NCBI GenBank assembly: GCA_030539275.1
Contig: JAUNSK010000014.1
Location: 39,934-103,933, forward strand
Direction of reading: 5' to 3'
Source of the DNA: Oscillospiraceae bacterium
Lineage (GTDB): Bacteria > Bacillota > Clostridia > Oscillospirales > Ruminococcaceae
DNA length: 64,000 nucleotides
Of the stretch, positions 16,643 to 25,171 are shown one piece after another. A model generated the notes under the pieces. The model searched no databases, was not told the origin of the DNA, and was given only the letters and a program-made list of their open reading frames with translations. Positions within the stretch are counted from its first letter, which is position 1. Each line of letters begins with the position of its first letter. The position numbers and the translations under genes were made by a program.

Positions 16643-19156
16643 ATGAACAAAATCCTCAGACTGTCCCTTTTTAACATCAAAAAGCACAAAATTGAGTCTG
16701 TATGCCTGGTAATACTCATTATGTTTTGTATGCTTCTGCTTGGTTCGTCACTTTCAGGCGGTATAAGCATTAAGAATATCTTTCCTGATGTCATGAATTC
16801 AACCGGAAGTATGGAAAACTATGTGATAATTCAGAATAAAAATTATGATGATCAGTTTATTGACATTCTTAATGAGGATGAACGTGTGACTATCAGTGCA
16901 AATGTCAGTGTCGTATATGATATGAGTACCTGTTACCTTGACAGTCAAGGCGAAGAACAGCCTCTTTCTATGTGCTTCATAACAAAGGAAAATCAGGCAA
17001 AAATGTCCCATTATGAACCTGTTTCCTCGCTGAGCCATGAGGAAATAGAAACTCTGGCACATCCTGTTTACATGCCGTTTGCAGCAAAGGATTCTCTTCA
17101 TATGAATGAGGGAGAAAAATTTGATCTGATATGTGGCAAAAGAAAGTTTTCGTTTGATATTGCCGGGTTTTACGAGGAAACATTTCTATGCAGTACAGAC
17201 CTTGCACTTAAGATGATAGTATCAGACAATGATTACAATACACTTACCGGCGTACTCGATAAGTATGAAATGATAGGCTTTGATACAGTAAACGCAAGTG
17301 ACACTTATGATGTCATGTATGATTTTCTGGATAACTGTGAGAACTATGCCGGGAAGGATATAAAAAACGGATCTATGGGTGCACCCAAAGAATATATAGA
17401 GTCAAACGCTACATTTACTATTAATATTCTGCTTAATATCATGAAGGTCATGGCAGTAATAATTATTATATCAGTAGCAGTAATGATCAGATTCCGAATA
17501 ACTGACGATATTCAGGAGCAGATAGTATCTATCGGTGTACTTGAGGTCCTGGGCTATACATCAGGACAAATTGCACTATCTTATGTAGTAGAATATCTTC
17601 TTATCACAATGGCAGGCATTATTATTGCTGCGGCAGGGTGTCTGGTACTTATTCCTGTACTTTTCCATCTGGGAGAGATTATGTCTGGTCATCACAGCAC
17701 TTTAAGATACAATTTTATGCCTGTTGTACTGACAGCAGCCGGTCTTCTTGTATTTGTTTCTTCTGTTACCTGTATAAAAACACTGGTTATAAAAAAGTAT
17801 CCTCCTGTAAAGGCATTCCGCGGAGGCATAGACGACAATCACTTCGGGAAGAAATATTTGTCCCTGAAAAATACAAAAAGAAATGTGCATCTTCGCATTG
17901 CAATAAAAAATGTGTTTTCCAATCCAAAGCAGAATCTCGGTCTCATACTGTGTATCACTTTATCCTCTGCATCAATAGTTTCCAGCTTTATTGTGTACGA
18001 TTTTCTGGCTGATGAGAAAAATATCGTAATGTCTGTAACAGGCCTGGAAATGAGCGATATAGATATGCATCTTACAGCTTCTGCCGACGCTGAAGAACTT
18101 GCTGATGAACTGATTGAAGAATATCCTGAGATAAGAAAGATCCTGCCTACAAACAGCGATATTGTAGTTACTTATCCTGAAAAGAATTCAAATATGTATC
18201 CTATTGTTTACAGCGATTACAATCAGACAGAATACATTTTTCCTGCGGAGGGAAGATTCCCTGAACATGACAATGAGGTCATGATCTCAAAATTAATGTC
18301 GGGAAACTACAAAATCAAAGTCGGAGATACAGTAACACTTGCAAAAGGAAAGATAGAAAGACAATATATTGTAACAGGCCTTGTTACGAGTGTTGCAAAC
18401 AGTGGAGCCAATCTTTACATAACAGAAGGCGGATATAAGAGGTTTGATCCTGCATACCGTCCTTTGTTACTGGAAATATATCTGAATGATGGCGTTGATG
18501 CTGATGATTTCAAATCCAAACTAACTCACAGATACGGCAGAAGCATATCCGATGTAATGCAGGATGGTGACAAAACCGGTACATACGAAGAAAAAATAAA
18601 ATACGAAGCGGATGAAAAAATAGCTGAGCTCATGGCAGCATACGGGGTCAGCCATATAGAATATGCAATAAAGTCCGGAGATACCATGATTACAGGTGAC
18701 AGCAGTGCATTTAAGGTCAGACATCTGATAAACAAAGGTGATTACATAAAAAATCAGATCTCAGGCATCTGTTCGGCAATCCATATATTCACCAGACTTT
18801 TCATGGCCATTTCAGCGGCAGTAGTAATGATAATCATATTTATACTTATGGAATCATCAGTCAGGAAACAGCGAAAAGATCTTGGAATCTTGAAGGGTAT
18901 GGGCTATACATCAAAGGAACTAATGTTTCAGCTTGCATTCAGAATAATGCCTGCAGCGTTTATTTCAGTAGCAGCTGCAACAGCATTAAGCGTTCTTGGT
19001 ACAAATCTGCTTACAAGCCTGATTGGCAAAGTATCAGTAGATCTGCCGTCAGTGATAATTCTTGATATCGTATTTCTGATATTCTGTTTTTTATGTGCAT
19101 ATATCAGTGCTGGAAAAATCAAAAAGATATCAGTGTACCAACTAATTACCGAGTAG
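16643..19156 (+). CDS. FtsX-family ABC transporter permease
   Basis: An 837-residue membrane protein with an N-terminal span (~residues 15-35), a large extracytoplasmic domain, a three-span FtsX domain (~255-380), a second cytoplasm-proximal span with another extracytoplasmic domain (~430-690), and a final FtsX domain (~700-830). The KxRKDLGILKGMGYTSKEL segment is the usual coupling-helix region. The duplicated layout is that of long MacB-like permeases that move or release envelope substrates. ATG 16643 is preferred; an in-frame ATG at 16631 lies inside the ATPase gene. No substrate can be named. Confidence 0.88.
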   Translation: MNKILRLSLFNIKKHKIESVCLVILIMFCMLLLGSSLSGGISIKNIFPDVMNSTGSMENYVIIQNKNYDDQFIDILNEDERVTISANVSVVYDMSTCYLDSQGEEQPLSMCFITKENQAKMSHYEPVSSLSHEEIETLAHPVYMPFAAKDSLHMNEGEKFDLICGKRKFSFDIAGFYEETFLCSTDLALKMIVSDNDYNTLTGVLDKYEMIGFDTVNASDTYDVMYDFLDNCENYAGKDIKNGSMGAPKEYIESNATFTINILLNIMKVMAVIIIISVAVMIRFRITDDIQEQIVSIGVLEVLGYTSGQIALSYVVEYLLITMAGIIIAAAGCLVLIPVLFHLGEIMSGHHSTLRYNFMPVVLTAAGLLVFVSSVTCIKTLVIKKYPPVKAFRGGIDDNHFGKKYLSLKNTKRNVHLRIAIKNVFSNPKQNLGLILCITLSSASIVSSFIVYDFLADEKNIVMSVTGLEMSDIDMHLTASADAEELADELIEEYPEIRKILPTNSDIVVTYPEKNSNMYPIVYSDYNQTEYIFPAEGRFPEHDNEVMISKLMSGNYKIKVGDTVTLAKGKIERQYIVTGLVTSVANSGANLYITEGGYKRFDPAYRPLLLEIYLNDGVDADDFKSKLTHRYGRSISDVMQDGDKTGTYEEKIKYEADEKIAELMAAYGVSHIEYAIKSGDTMITGDSSAFKVRHLINKGDYIKNQISGICSAIHIFTRLFMAISAAVVMIIIFILMESSVRKQRKDLGILKGMGYTSKELMFQLAFRIMPAAFISVAAATALSVLGTNLLTSLIGKVSVDLPSVIILDIVFLIFCFLCAYISAGKIKKISVYQLITE

Positions 19157-19167
19157 GAGGAAGTGTT

Positions 19168-21108
19168 ATGAAAAAATACATAATAACTGCAATTGCAGCA
19201 ACTGCTGTAATTGTAATGATCCCTAAGCTCATAAGCGGGACATTAACGTATGCTGGTACTGACGACAGCATGGATAAAGCTGCCGCCAGCGAACCTGATA
19301 CCATATCATGCATAGGCTCGGTCAGTAAAATGTTTGTGACTACTGCAGCTATGCAGCTTGCAGGGGAGGGAAAGATCAAGCTCGATGCTCCTGTGACCGA
19401 CTATATCCCCGAATTCCACATGGCTGACGAAAGGTATAAGGATATAACAGTTCGTATGCTTATGAATCATACCTCAGGATTGATGGGAACAACTTCAAAG
19501 AATGGTATGCTCCTGGACGACAGGGATATATCTATGCATGACGGATTTATCAGTGCACTGAACAGTCAGAAGCTGAAAGCTGACCCCGGAGATTACAGCA
19601 CTTACTGCAATGATGGCTTTACACTGCTTGAACACGTAGTTGAGCGTGTAAGCGGGGAGAGTCTGACCGACTATATAAACGATCACATATGTTCTCCATT
19701 GAACTTAAAACAGACAGGTACTCCGTGGAATACATTTGATAAAAAGGAACAGGCGGAGATATTTATTAATGAAAACGTCAGATTTGCAACTGATTACTGC
19801 ATGGCTATCGGAAGCGGAGGAGTGATTTCAACAGCAGGTGAGCTTTGTACCTTTGGAAGTGCGTTTTTTAAGGGAGACAACACACTTCTGAGTGAAAAAT
19901 CAAAAGAAGAGATGTCTGTAAATTATTCAGAGGATAAGTACGAGGACGGATTCGGACTTGGCTGGGACAGCGTCGAAGATCCTGATTATTCACAGTCAGG
20001 CGTAAAGGTAGTCACCAAGGGCGGAGATGTATTAAATCAACACGCTCAGCTGATCGTAGCTCCGGATGAGAAAATAAGTGTTTCAGTATTGTCATCCGGC
20101 TCAAACAGTACTTTTGACGGACTTATGGGTCAGGCACTCCTGGATATTGCTCTTAATGAAAAAGGTATTACTGTAAAGCATGAAAAACCTGAAGAAAAAC
20201 AAACACTTTCTCATGTACCTGAAAGTTACCTGAAATACGAGGATATATACGTTTCCGGCTCAGATATATCTCTGGTTACATTCCCGGACTTAAGATATAT
20301 GGAGATAAAGTGCATAAGTAAAGATAAAACAGAGATAAAACAATATATGTACACAAAAGAAAATACTTTCGTTCTTATGGACGGAAAAATCGAAACGGGC
20401 AGGGCAGTACAGGACCAGAATCAGACTGTACTCAGATTTCAGAAGAGAAAAGGTACCGACTACATATGCGCGGATATCTGTAATGACTATGGCGGTATTG
20501 GAAACGAGAAACAGTCAGGCTACTTTCTTGTTCGCGCAGGCAAAAACCCGGTAAGCGATGAAGTACAGAAAAGCTGGGATGAGCGCAATGGAAAGAAGTA
20601 TTATCTGTGCAATGAAAAATATTCAAGTGCTAATTATGTCGATATGGTATCATTAAAAATAAAAACCTATGATGAAGCAAAAGGATATGTGTCATCATTT
20701 AAAATGGCTGACAAAAACAATGCAGTGGTGTGTGCATCGTTACCGGGATTTTCAGGCCGCGACCTTAACAATATTAAACTCACAACAGAAAACGGCACTG
20801 AGTATCTCACTCTGACAAACAGCATGACAGAATTAATTTCGGAGGATGCAATGCCTGAACTGACTGACAGTGTTTGTGAAGTTAAGCTGGCATCTCAAAA
20901 GGCTGCATGGTACAAAATAGGCAAATCTGAGGTAAACAAAACGATAACTCTGAATATGCCTGAGAGAGCGGCAGTCTACGTTTATGATAAGTATGACAAG
21001 ATGACATATTCAAGCTATATGACAGACTACGGCAATACAGTGCCGCTTCCATCCGGAGGTAAAATAGTATTCCTCGGAGAAAGCGGGAGCAGTATAGAGA
21101 TCTCATAA
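19168..21108 (+). CDS. Secreted serine hydrolase, beta-lactamase/PBP4* family
   Basis: A 646-residue protein with an N-terminal signal or anchor (MKKYIITAIAATAVIV-). The catalytic SxxK is SVSK (51-54), the second motif is Tyr-Cys-Asn in DYSTYCNDGF, and the third is the TKGG segment. A ~280-residue C-terminal beta-rich extension follows. Homologues normally have ~60-70 residues of fold before SxxK; here only ~20 separate the signal peptide from it, so the first strands appear deleted and activity is in doubt. GGAGGAAG precedes ATG 19168. It sits between the permease and the two-component genes, as peptide-resistance or sensing components do. Confidence 0.82.
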   Translation: MKKYIITAIAATAVIVMIPKLISGTLTYAGTDDSMDKAAASEPDTISCIGSVSKMFVTTAAMQLAGEGKIKLDAPVTDYIPEFHMADERYKDITVRMLMNHTSGLMGTTSKNGMLLDDRDISMHDGFISALNSQKLKADPGDYSTYCNDGFTLLEHVVERVSGESLTDYINDHICSPLNLKQTGTPWNTFDKKEQAEIFINENVRFATDYCMAIGSGGVISTAGELCTFGSAFFKGDNTLLSEKSKEEMSVNYSEDKYEDGFGLGWDSVEDPDYSQSGVKVVTKGGDVLNQHAQLIVAPDEKISVSVLSSGSNSTFDGLMGQALLDIALNEKGITVKHEKPEEKQTLSHVPESYLKYEDIYVSGSDISLVTFPDLRYMEIKCISKDKTEIKQYMYTKENTFVLMDGKIETGRAVQDQNQTVLRFQKRKGTDYICADICNDYGGIGNEKQSGYFLVRAGKNPVSDEVQKSWDERNGKKYYLCNEKYSSANYVDMVSLKIKTYDEAKGYVSSFKMADKNNAVVCASLPGFSGRDLNNIKLTTENGTEYLTLTNSMTELISEDAMPELTDSVCEVKLASQKAAWYKIGKSEVNKTITLNMPERAAVYVYDKYDKMTYSSYMTDYGNTVPLPSGGKIVFLGESGSSIEIS

Positions 21109-21127
21109 CAAAAGGAGAATTATCTTA

Positions 21128-21865
21128 ATGAAGTATCAGTGCCTTATAATAGATGACGATGTGGTGATTGCAGAGACCACGGCAGAGTATTTTAACATAT
21201 TCAATATAAAAACAGCCTATGTTACCAGTTTTGAGGATGCAACCAGGTTTCTGGACAGCACTCAGGTCTCACTGCTGCTTCTGGATATAAATCTTGGCAG
21301 CAGGTCAGGATTTGAACTCTGCAAGCAGATAAGAAAAGAATATGATATGCCTATTCTTTTCATAAGTGCAAGAACAAGTGATGATGATGTTCTTACAGCA
21401 CTGAATATAGGTGGTGATGACTATATAAAAAAACCGTATACACTGAATATTCTTCTAGCAAAAGTTAAGGCGATACTTAACAGATATGAAAAATCAGCAC
21501 AGGCAGCAATTGCTGTCTGTGCACAAAACGTTTCTACACATGATGAGATCAGGCAGGGAAGAATACAGATATCGGATGAAAAGTATCTTGATACCGCAAG
21601 CCATAAGATAATCGACGGTAAATGCATTGTTAATATGAAAGCGATGGAGTACAAAATGCTGCTTTATCTTCTTGAAAATCGCGGAAGAGTCGTAACAAAG
21701 GATGAATTTCTGAAAAATGTCTGGCAGGATGAATTTATTGGTGAAGGCACTCTTGCAGTACATATCAGACACCTGCGGGAAAAAACGGAGAAGGATCCGA
21801 ATGCTCCTGACATTATAAAGACTGTCTGGGGGGTAGGTTATATCATAGAAGGTATGGAGGAATGA
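21128..21865 (+). CDS. OmpR/PhoB-family response regulator
   Basis: A 245-residue two-component regulator. The receiver (1-115) has the acidic pocket DDD (9-11), phosphoacceptor Asp53 in LLDINLG, and Lys102 in IKKPY. The DNA-binding winged helix (~150-243) contains MKAMEYKMLLYLLENRGRVVTKDEFL and the recognition region GTLAVHIRHLREKTEKDP. AAAGGAG precedes ATG 21128. The kinase follows 11 bp later. The four 11-bp repeats ahead of the module are its likely target, so it would activate its own operon. Confidence 0.94.
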   Translation: MKYQCLIIDDDVVIAETTAEYFNIFNIKTAYVTSFEDATRFLDSTQVSLLLLDINLGSRSGFELCKQIRKEYDMPILFISARTSDDDVLTALNIGGDDYIKKPYTLNILLAKVKAILNRYEKSAQAAIAVCAQNVSTHDEIRQGRIQISDEKYLDTASHKIIDGKCIVNMKAMEYKMLLYLLENRGRVVTKDEFLKNVWQDEFIGEGTLAVHIRHLREKTEKDPNAPDIIKTVWGVGYIIEGMEE

Positions 21866-21876
21866 AATAGCAGGCT

Positions 21877-23151
21877 ATGAAAAATTACATCAGATTTTTT
21901 GTTATTCTGGCAATTGCTGTGACAGCCTTCATTCTGCTGGCGCTGAAGGTCTCAGGCTCTTACAAAAGTCAAGAAACAAATATTCTGCAGCTCAATGACA
22001 TAGTGCAGACCATAAAGGAAAAATGGAATGATCCGGAATCACTTGAAAGCAGCCGCCTTGGCACACAGCTCCTCATATTCAACAGTAACGATCAGATAAT
22101 ATATTCAGCGTCAGACGGTGAACTCAAAGATATAAAGTCACCTTTAGAAGCCATTGATAAAGGCTGCAAATGCATGACAATTGCTGACGGCGGTAAATAT
22201 CTTGGTTGCGTAGTTATTCCTGATTCTGAAAAGTCTGAAAGTAAATTAATTAAACAGCGCCTTATCATAATCTCTGCTGCCATGATCGTTATATTGCTTG
22301 TCTCAGTTATTGTGATCGGACTGTATGTAAACAGCAGAATAATAAAACCATTCCGGAGGATGAAGAAGTTTGCAGGAAATATAGCCGAGGGCAGATTAGA
22401 TGAACCTCTTATGATGGAAAAGAATAATATGTTCGGAATATTTACCGAAAGCTTTGACATAATGCGTGAAGAACTCAGGGAGTCACGCCGCAGAGAAACA
22501 GATCTGAAACTCAAAGAAAAGGAGCTTGTTGCATCACTCAGTCATGATCTCAAAACTCCGGTCACAGGTATTAAACTGATATGTGAACTGCTTACGGTCA
22601 AAACAGAGGACAGTTACGTAAAACAAAAGATAGATAACATAAATCAGAAAGCAGAGCAGATAAATGTTCTTGTAAGTGATCTTCTTTCATCGGCACTTGA
22701 TGACCTTGGTGAGATGAATGTAAGCTGTCAGGATGAGACATCAGATATTCTGCATGAACTTGTTGCCGAACATGACTCACGTTCACTTATAACCGACGAA
22801 TCAGTACCGGCGTGTATTATCTGCGTTGACAGGATCCGTCTTTCTCAGGTGATCGGAAATATTATAAACAATTCATATAAATACGCAGATACACGTATAG
22901 ACATTATCTACAGAATAAATGGAAGCTATCTTGAAATGTCTATAAGAGATTACGGTGACGGCGTTGCGGAGGAAGAGATAAATATGATCACAAATAAATT
23001 CTACAGAGGACGAACAAATACTACAGGAAAGGACGGCAGTGGACTCGGACTATATATCTCAAGTGAACTTATGGCAAAGATGAACGGAGAGCTTATCTGT
23101 TCATGCAAAGACAAAGGACTCACAGTAACTCTGATGATCCCGTTGTCCTGA
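21877..23151 (+). CDS. Sensor histidine kinase
   Basis: A 424-residue membrane kinase. It has TM1 (~5-25), an extracytoplasmic sensor of ~100 residues, TM2 (~127-150), a HAMP linker (~151-205), the H-box SLSHDLKTPVTG with His223, the N-box VIGNIINNSYKYAD, and G-boxes DYGDGV and GSGLGLYIS. It should phosphorylate the regulator encoded just upstream. The sensor domain is not one I recognise. It ends the module; there is no clear terminator after it. Confidence 0.93.
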   Translation: MKNYIRFFVILAIAVTAFILLALKVSGSYKSQETNILQLNDIVQTIKEKWNDPESLESSRLGTQLLIFNSNDQIIYSASDGELKDIKSPLEAIDKGCKCMTIADGGKYLGCVVIPDSEKSESKLIKQRLIIISAAMIVILLVSVIVIGLYVNSRIIKPFRRMKKFAGNIAEGRLDEPLMMEKNNMFGIFTESFDIMREELRESRRRETDLKLKEKELVASLSHDLKTPVTGIKLICELLTVKTEDSYVKQKIDNINQKAEQINVLVSDLLSSALDDLGEMNVSCQDETSDILHELVAEHDSRSLITDESVPACIICVDRIRLSQVIGNIINNSYKYADTRIDIIYRINGSYLEMSIRDYGDGVAEEEINMITNKFYRGRTNTTGKDGSGLGLYISSELMAKMNGELICSCKDKGLTVTLMIPLS

Positions 23152-23544
23152 CTTAAATCTGTTTAATGAGCTGATGAATGAAGAGCTGATTAAAACAGTA
23201 AATTAAAATATTCCGGTGGCAATTGAAAAATACTATGCTTTTAATGATGGTCACTGCTTGTACCGAACAGACTAAGATCCGACCTTTACAGATTTGGGGT
23301 ATAGTGGTATAATAGGCCTAACAATAAATCAGGATCCGGCAGCTCGTTAATAGGGAGACTTGCCTGCCTGTAAAGCTGATGACAAATACAACGCTAAATA
23401 AAAGGAGTATCGTCCATGCTGAAGTTTTGATTCCTGAGTACTCAATAAGTTAATAGGTGCCGCACTGTTATCAATCACATATTTTTCATATAAGTCAGGA
23501 TTAAAAAGTTTGGATGCTTATAATTTATTTTGGAGGACACTATA
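23152..23544 (+). promoter_or_regulatory. Intergenic region with a promoter and degraded leader
   Basis: A promoter TTTACA, 17-bp spacer, TATAAT lies at 23285-23313. About 100 nt downstream, AAAGGAG and ATG 23416 open a frame of only four codons (MLKF) before TGA, probably the remnant start of a lost gene. The CPBP gene begins at 23545 with its own GGAGG. Nothing else is recognisable. Confidence 0.45.
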
Positions 23545-24150
23545 ATGTCAGGTTTTTTGTCTGTTTTATTTACATCATTAATTCAATTAATTGCATTTTG
23601 CATAATTCCGTTCATCTGGTGGTTATTATCAGCCAGAAAAACAAATTTCTTTCAATGGATAGGTCTTAAGAAACCGGTCTTTAAAGATTCCATATACAAA
23701 ATTATCGGAATAATTATCATTGTTGCAGGATTATACATAGGTGCTATGTTTTTATTCATGACTACACTGTTAAGAGACGTTCCTACAGCAACCAGTCAAT
23801 TCGGGGGGAAAGGCCTGTCTGCGATTCCTTCAATAATAATATATGCTGGCATTCAGACAAGCTTAAGTGAAGAGTTATTTTTCAGAGGATTCCTTTGCAA
23901 GAGATTATCAGATCATTCAGGCTTCGTTAAAGGCAATATTATTCAATCTGTATTTTTTGGATTATTACATGGTATTCCATTCGGAATGGCAACAGGCAAG
24001 TGGTATGTATATATTCTGCTTACTTTATTGCCGGCAAGTATAGGTTTTATACAGGGCTGGCTCAATGAGAAAAAAGCTGACGGCTCCATAATTCCAAGTT
24101 GGATACTTCATGCTCTTATGAATGTGTTATCTGCACTATCTGCTGTATAG
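23545..24150 (+). CDS. CPBP-family intramembrane glutamic protease
   Basis: A 201-residue membrane protein with ~6 hydrophobic segments. Motif 1 is EELFFR (109-114), motif 2 is FFGLLHGIPFG (His ~139), and motif 3 is WILHALMNVLSA (His ~194). It belongs to the same family as the protein at 10280 but is shorter and not closely similar. ATG 23545 is chosen over an in-frame TTG at 23530 because GGAGGAC lies between them. Its role is unknown; Firmicute members are often immunity-like or stress-linked. Confidence 0.86.
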   Translation: MSGFLSVLFTSLIQLIAFCIIPFIWWLLSARKTNFFQWIGLKKPVFKDSIYKIIGIIIIVAGLYIGAMFLFMTTLLRDVPTATSQFGGKGLSAIPSIIIYAGIQTSLSEELFFRGFLCKRLSDHSGFVKGNIIQSVFFGLLHGIPFGMATGKWYVYILLTLLPASIGFIQGWLNEKKADGSIIPSWILHALMNVLSALSAV

Positions 24151-24327
24151 TTAAGAGCAGGGCGATCGTATCTACTTATTATTATGGATTTACTGACTGA
24201 TCTGATTAAAGAAATGGGGTTTACGATCACAGACGTCAGAAACGGGCTATATTGGTAGCAAGTATCATAATAGTTTACCCGGTAGTTTGTACCGGAAAAC
24301 ATATCAGTATCTTCAGGAGAGGACACA

Positions 24328-24894
24328 ATGGAGACAAAAGAAGCAATTTTTAAAAGAAGAAGCTGCAGAGAATATACGCAGCAGGAAGTCAGTACAGAAC
24401 AGTTAAAAATATTATTAAATTCAGCGTTTTCAGCTCCGACAGCTGTAAATGCGCAGCCCTGGGAGTTTGTAGTGATCAATGAAAAATCAGTACTGGACAA
24501 ACTGAGAGAAAAATTAAGATATGCCAGATATAATGCGCCGGCTGCGGTTGTCGTATGTGGAAACAGTGATCTGGGGCTGAAGGGCCAGGATAAAGATTTA
24601 TGGGTATGCGATTGTAGTGCAGCCATAGAAAATATGCTATTGACTGCAACAGATATGGGACTTGGAAGTCTGTGGGTCGGGATATACCCGATAAAATCAC
24701 GTATGCAGATGGTGAGAACTGTCCTGGATATGCCTGAAAACGTTAATCCACTTGGAATGGTGTATGTGGGATACGCTGCTAAAGCACAAGAGGGACGATG
24801 TCGTTATAATGAAAAAGCGGTGTATTGGCAGAAGTACGATAAGTCACGCAAACACCGAAAAAAGAATAAGCCTGTCATCGGACATTATGCTTAG
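24328..24894 (+). CDS. Nitroreductase-family flavoprotein
   Basis: A 188-residue FMN-dependent oxidoreductase. The start IFKRRSCREYTQQEV is the conserved R-S-x-R FMN-phosphate contact, followed by APTAVNAQPWEFVVIN, a central AAVVVCGNSD strand, and GLGSLWVGIYP. The C-terminal GYAAKAQEGRCRYNEKAVYW carries the last FMN-binding segment. Length fits the small nitroreductase group, which reduces nitro compounds or quinones with NAD(P)H. CAGGAGAGG precedes ATG 24328. It is flanked by short intergenic regions without clear operon partners. Confidence 0.9.
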   Translation: METKEAIFKRRSCREYTQQEVSTEQLKILLNSAFSAPTAVNAQPWEFVVINEKSVLDKLREKLRYARYNAPAAVVVCGNSDLGLKGQDKDLWVCDCSAAIENMLLTATDMGLGSLWVGIYPIKSRMQMVRTVLDMPENVNPLGMVYVGYAAKAQEGRCRYNEKAVYWQKYDKSRKHRKKNKPVIGHYA

Positions 24895-25171
24895 TTTAAA
24901 CCTGTAACTTGAGATATTTTAAATGGAATCTCTGGCATGAGCAAAACCACTATGCTCAGCTTATGCCTTTAAAATGATATACATTTTAAAGATGTAAGCC
25001 GTGAGTTCCCTGAGGGCGAAATAAATTAAATATGAAAACCAGTCCTATTAAGAACGACAAATAATTAGTATTCTCTGCAAAGGAATATATGCAGGAAAAT
25101 ACGGGAATATCAATCTTGTTGATGCACTAAAGAATACAAAGCATCATTAAGATATTATGGAGAAGTAATAA
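24895..25171. other. Intergenic region with imperfect hairpins
   Basis: Contains an imperfect hairpin GGCATGAGC...GCTCAGCTTATGCC (from ~24934) and a short AAAATGATATACATTTT palindrome. No gene is seen. A few codons before 25172 read as decayed coding sequence. Confidence 0.35.
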
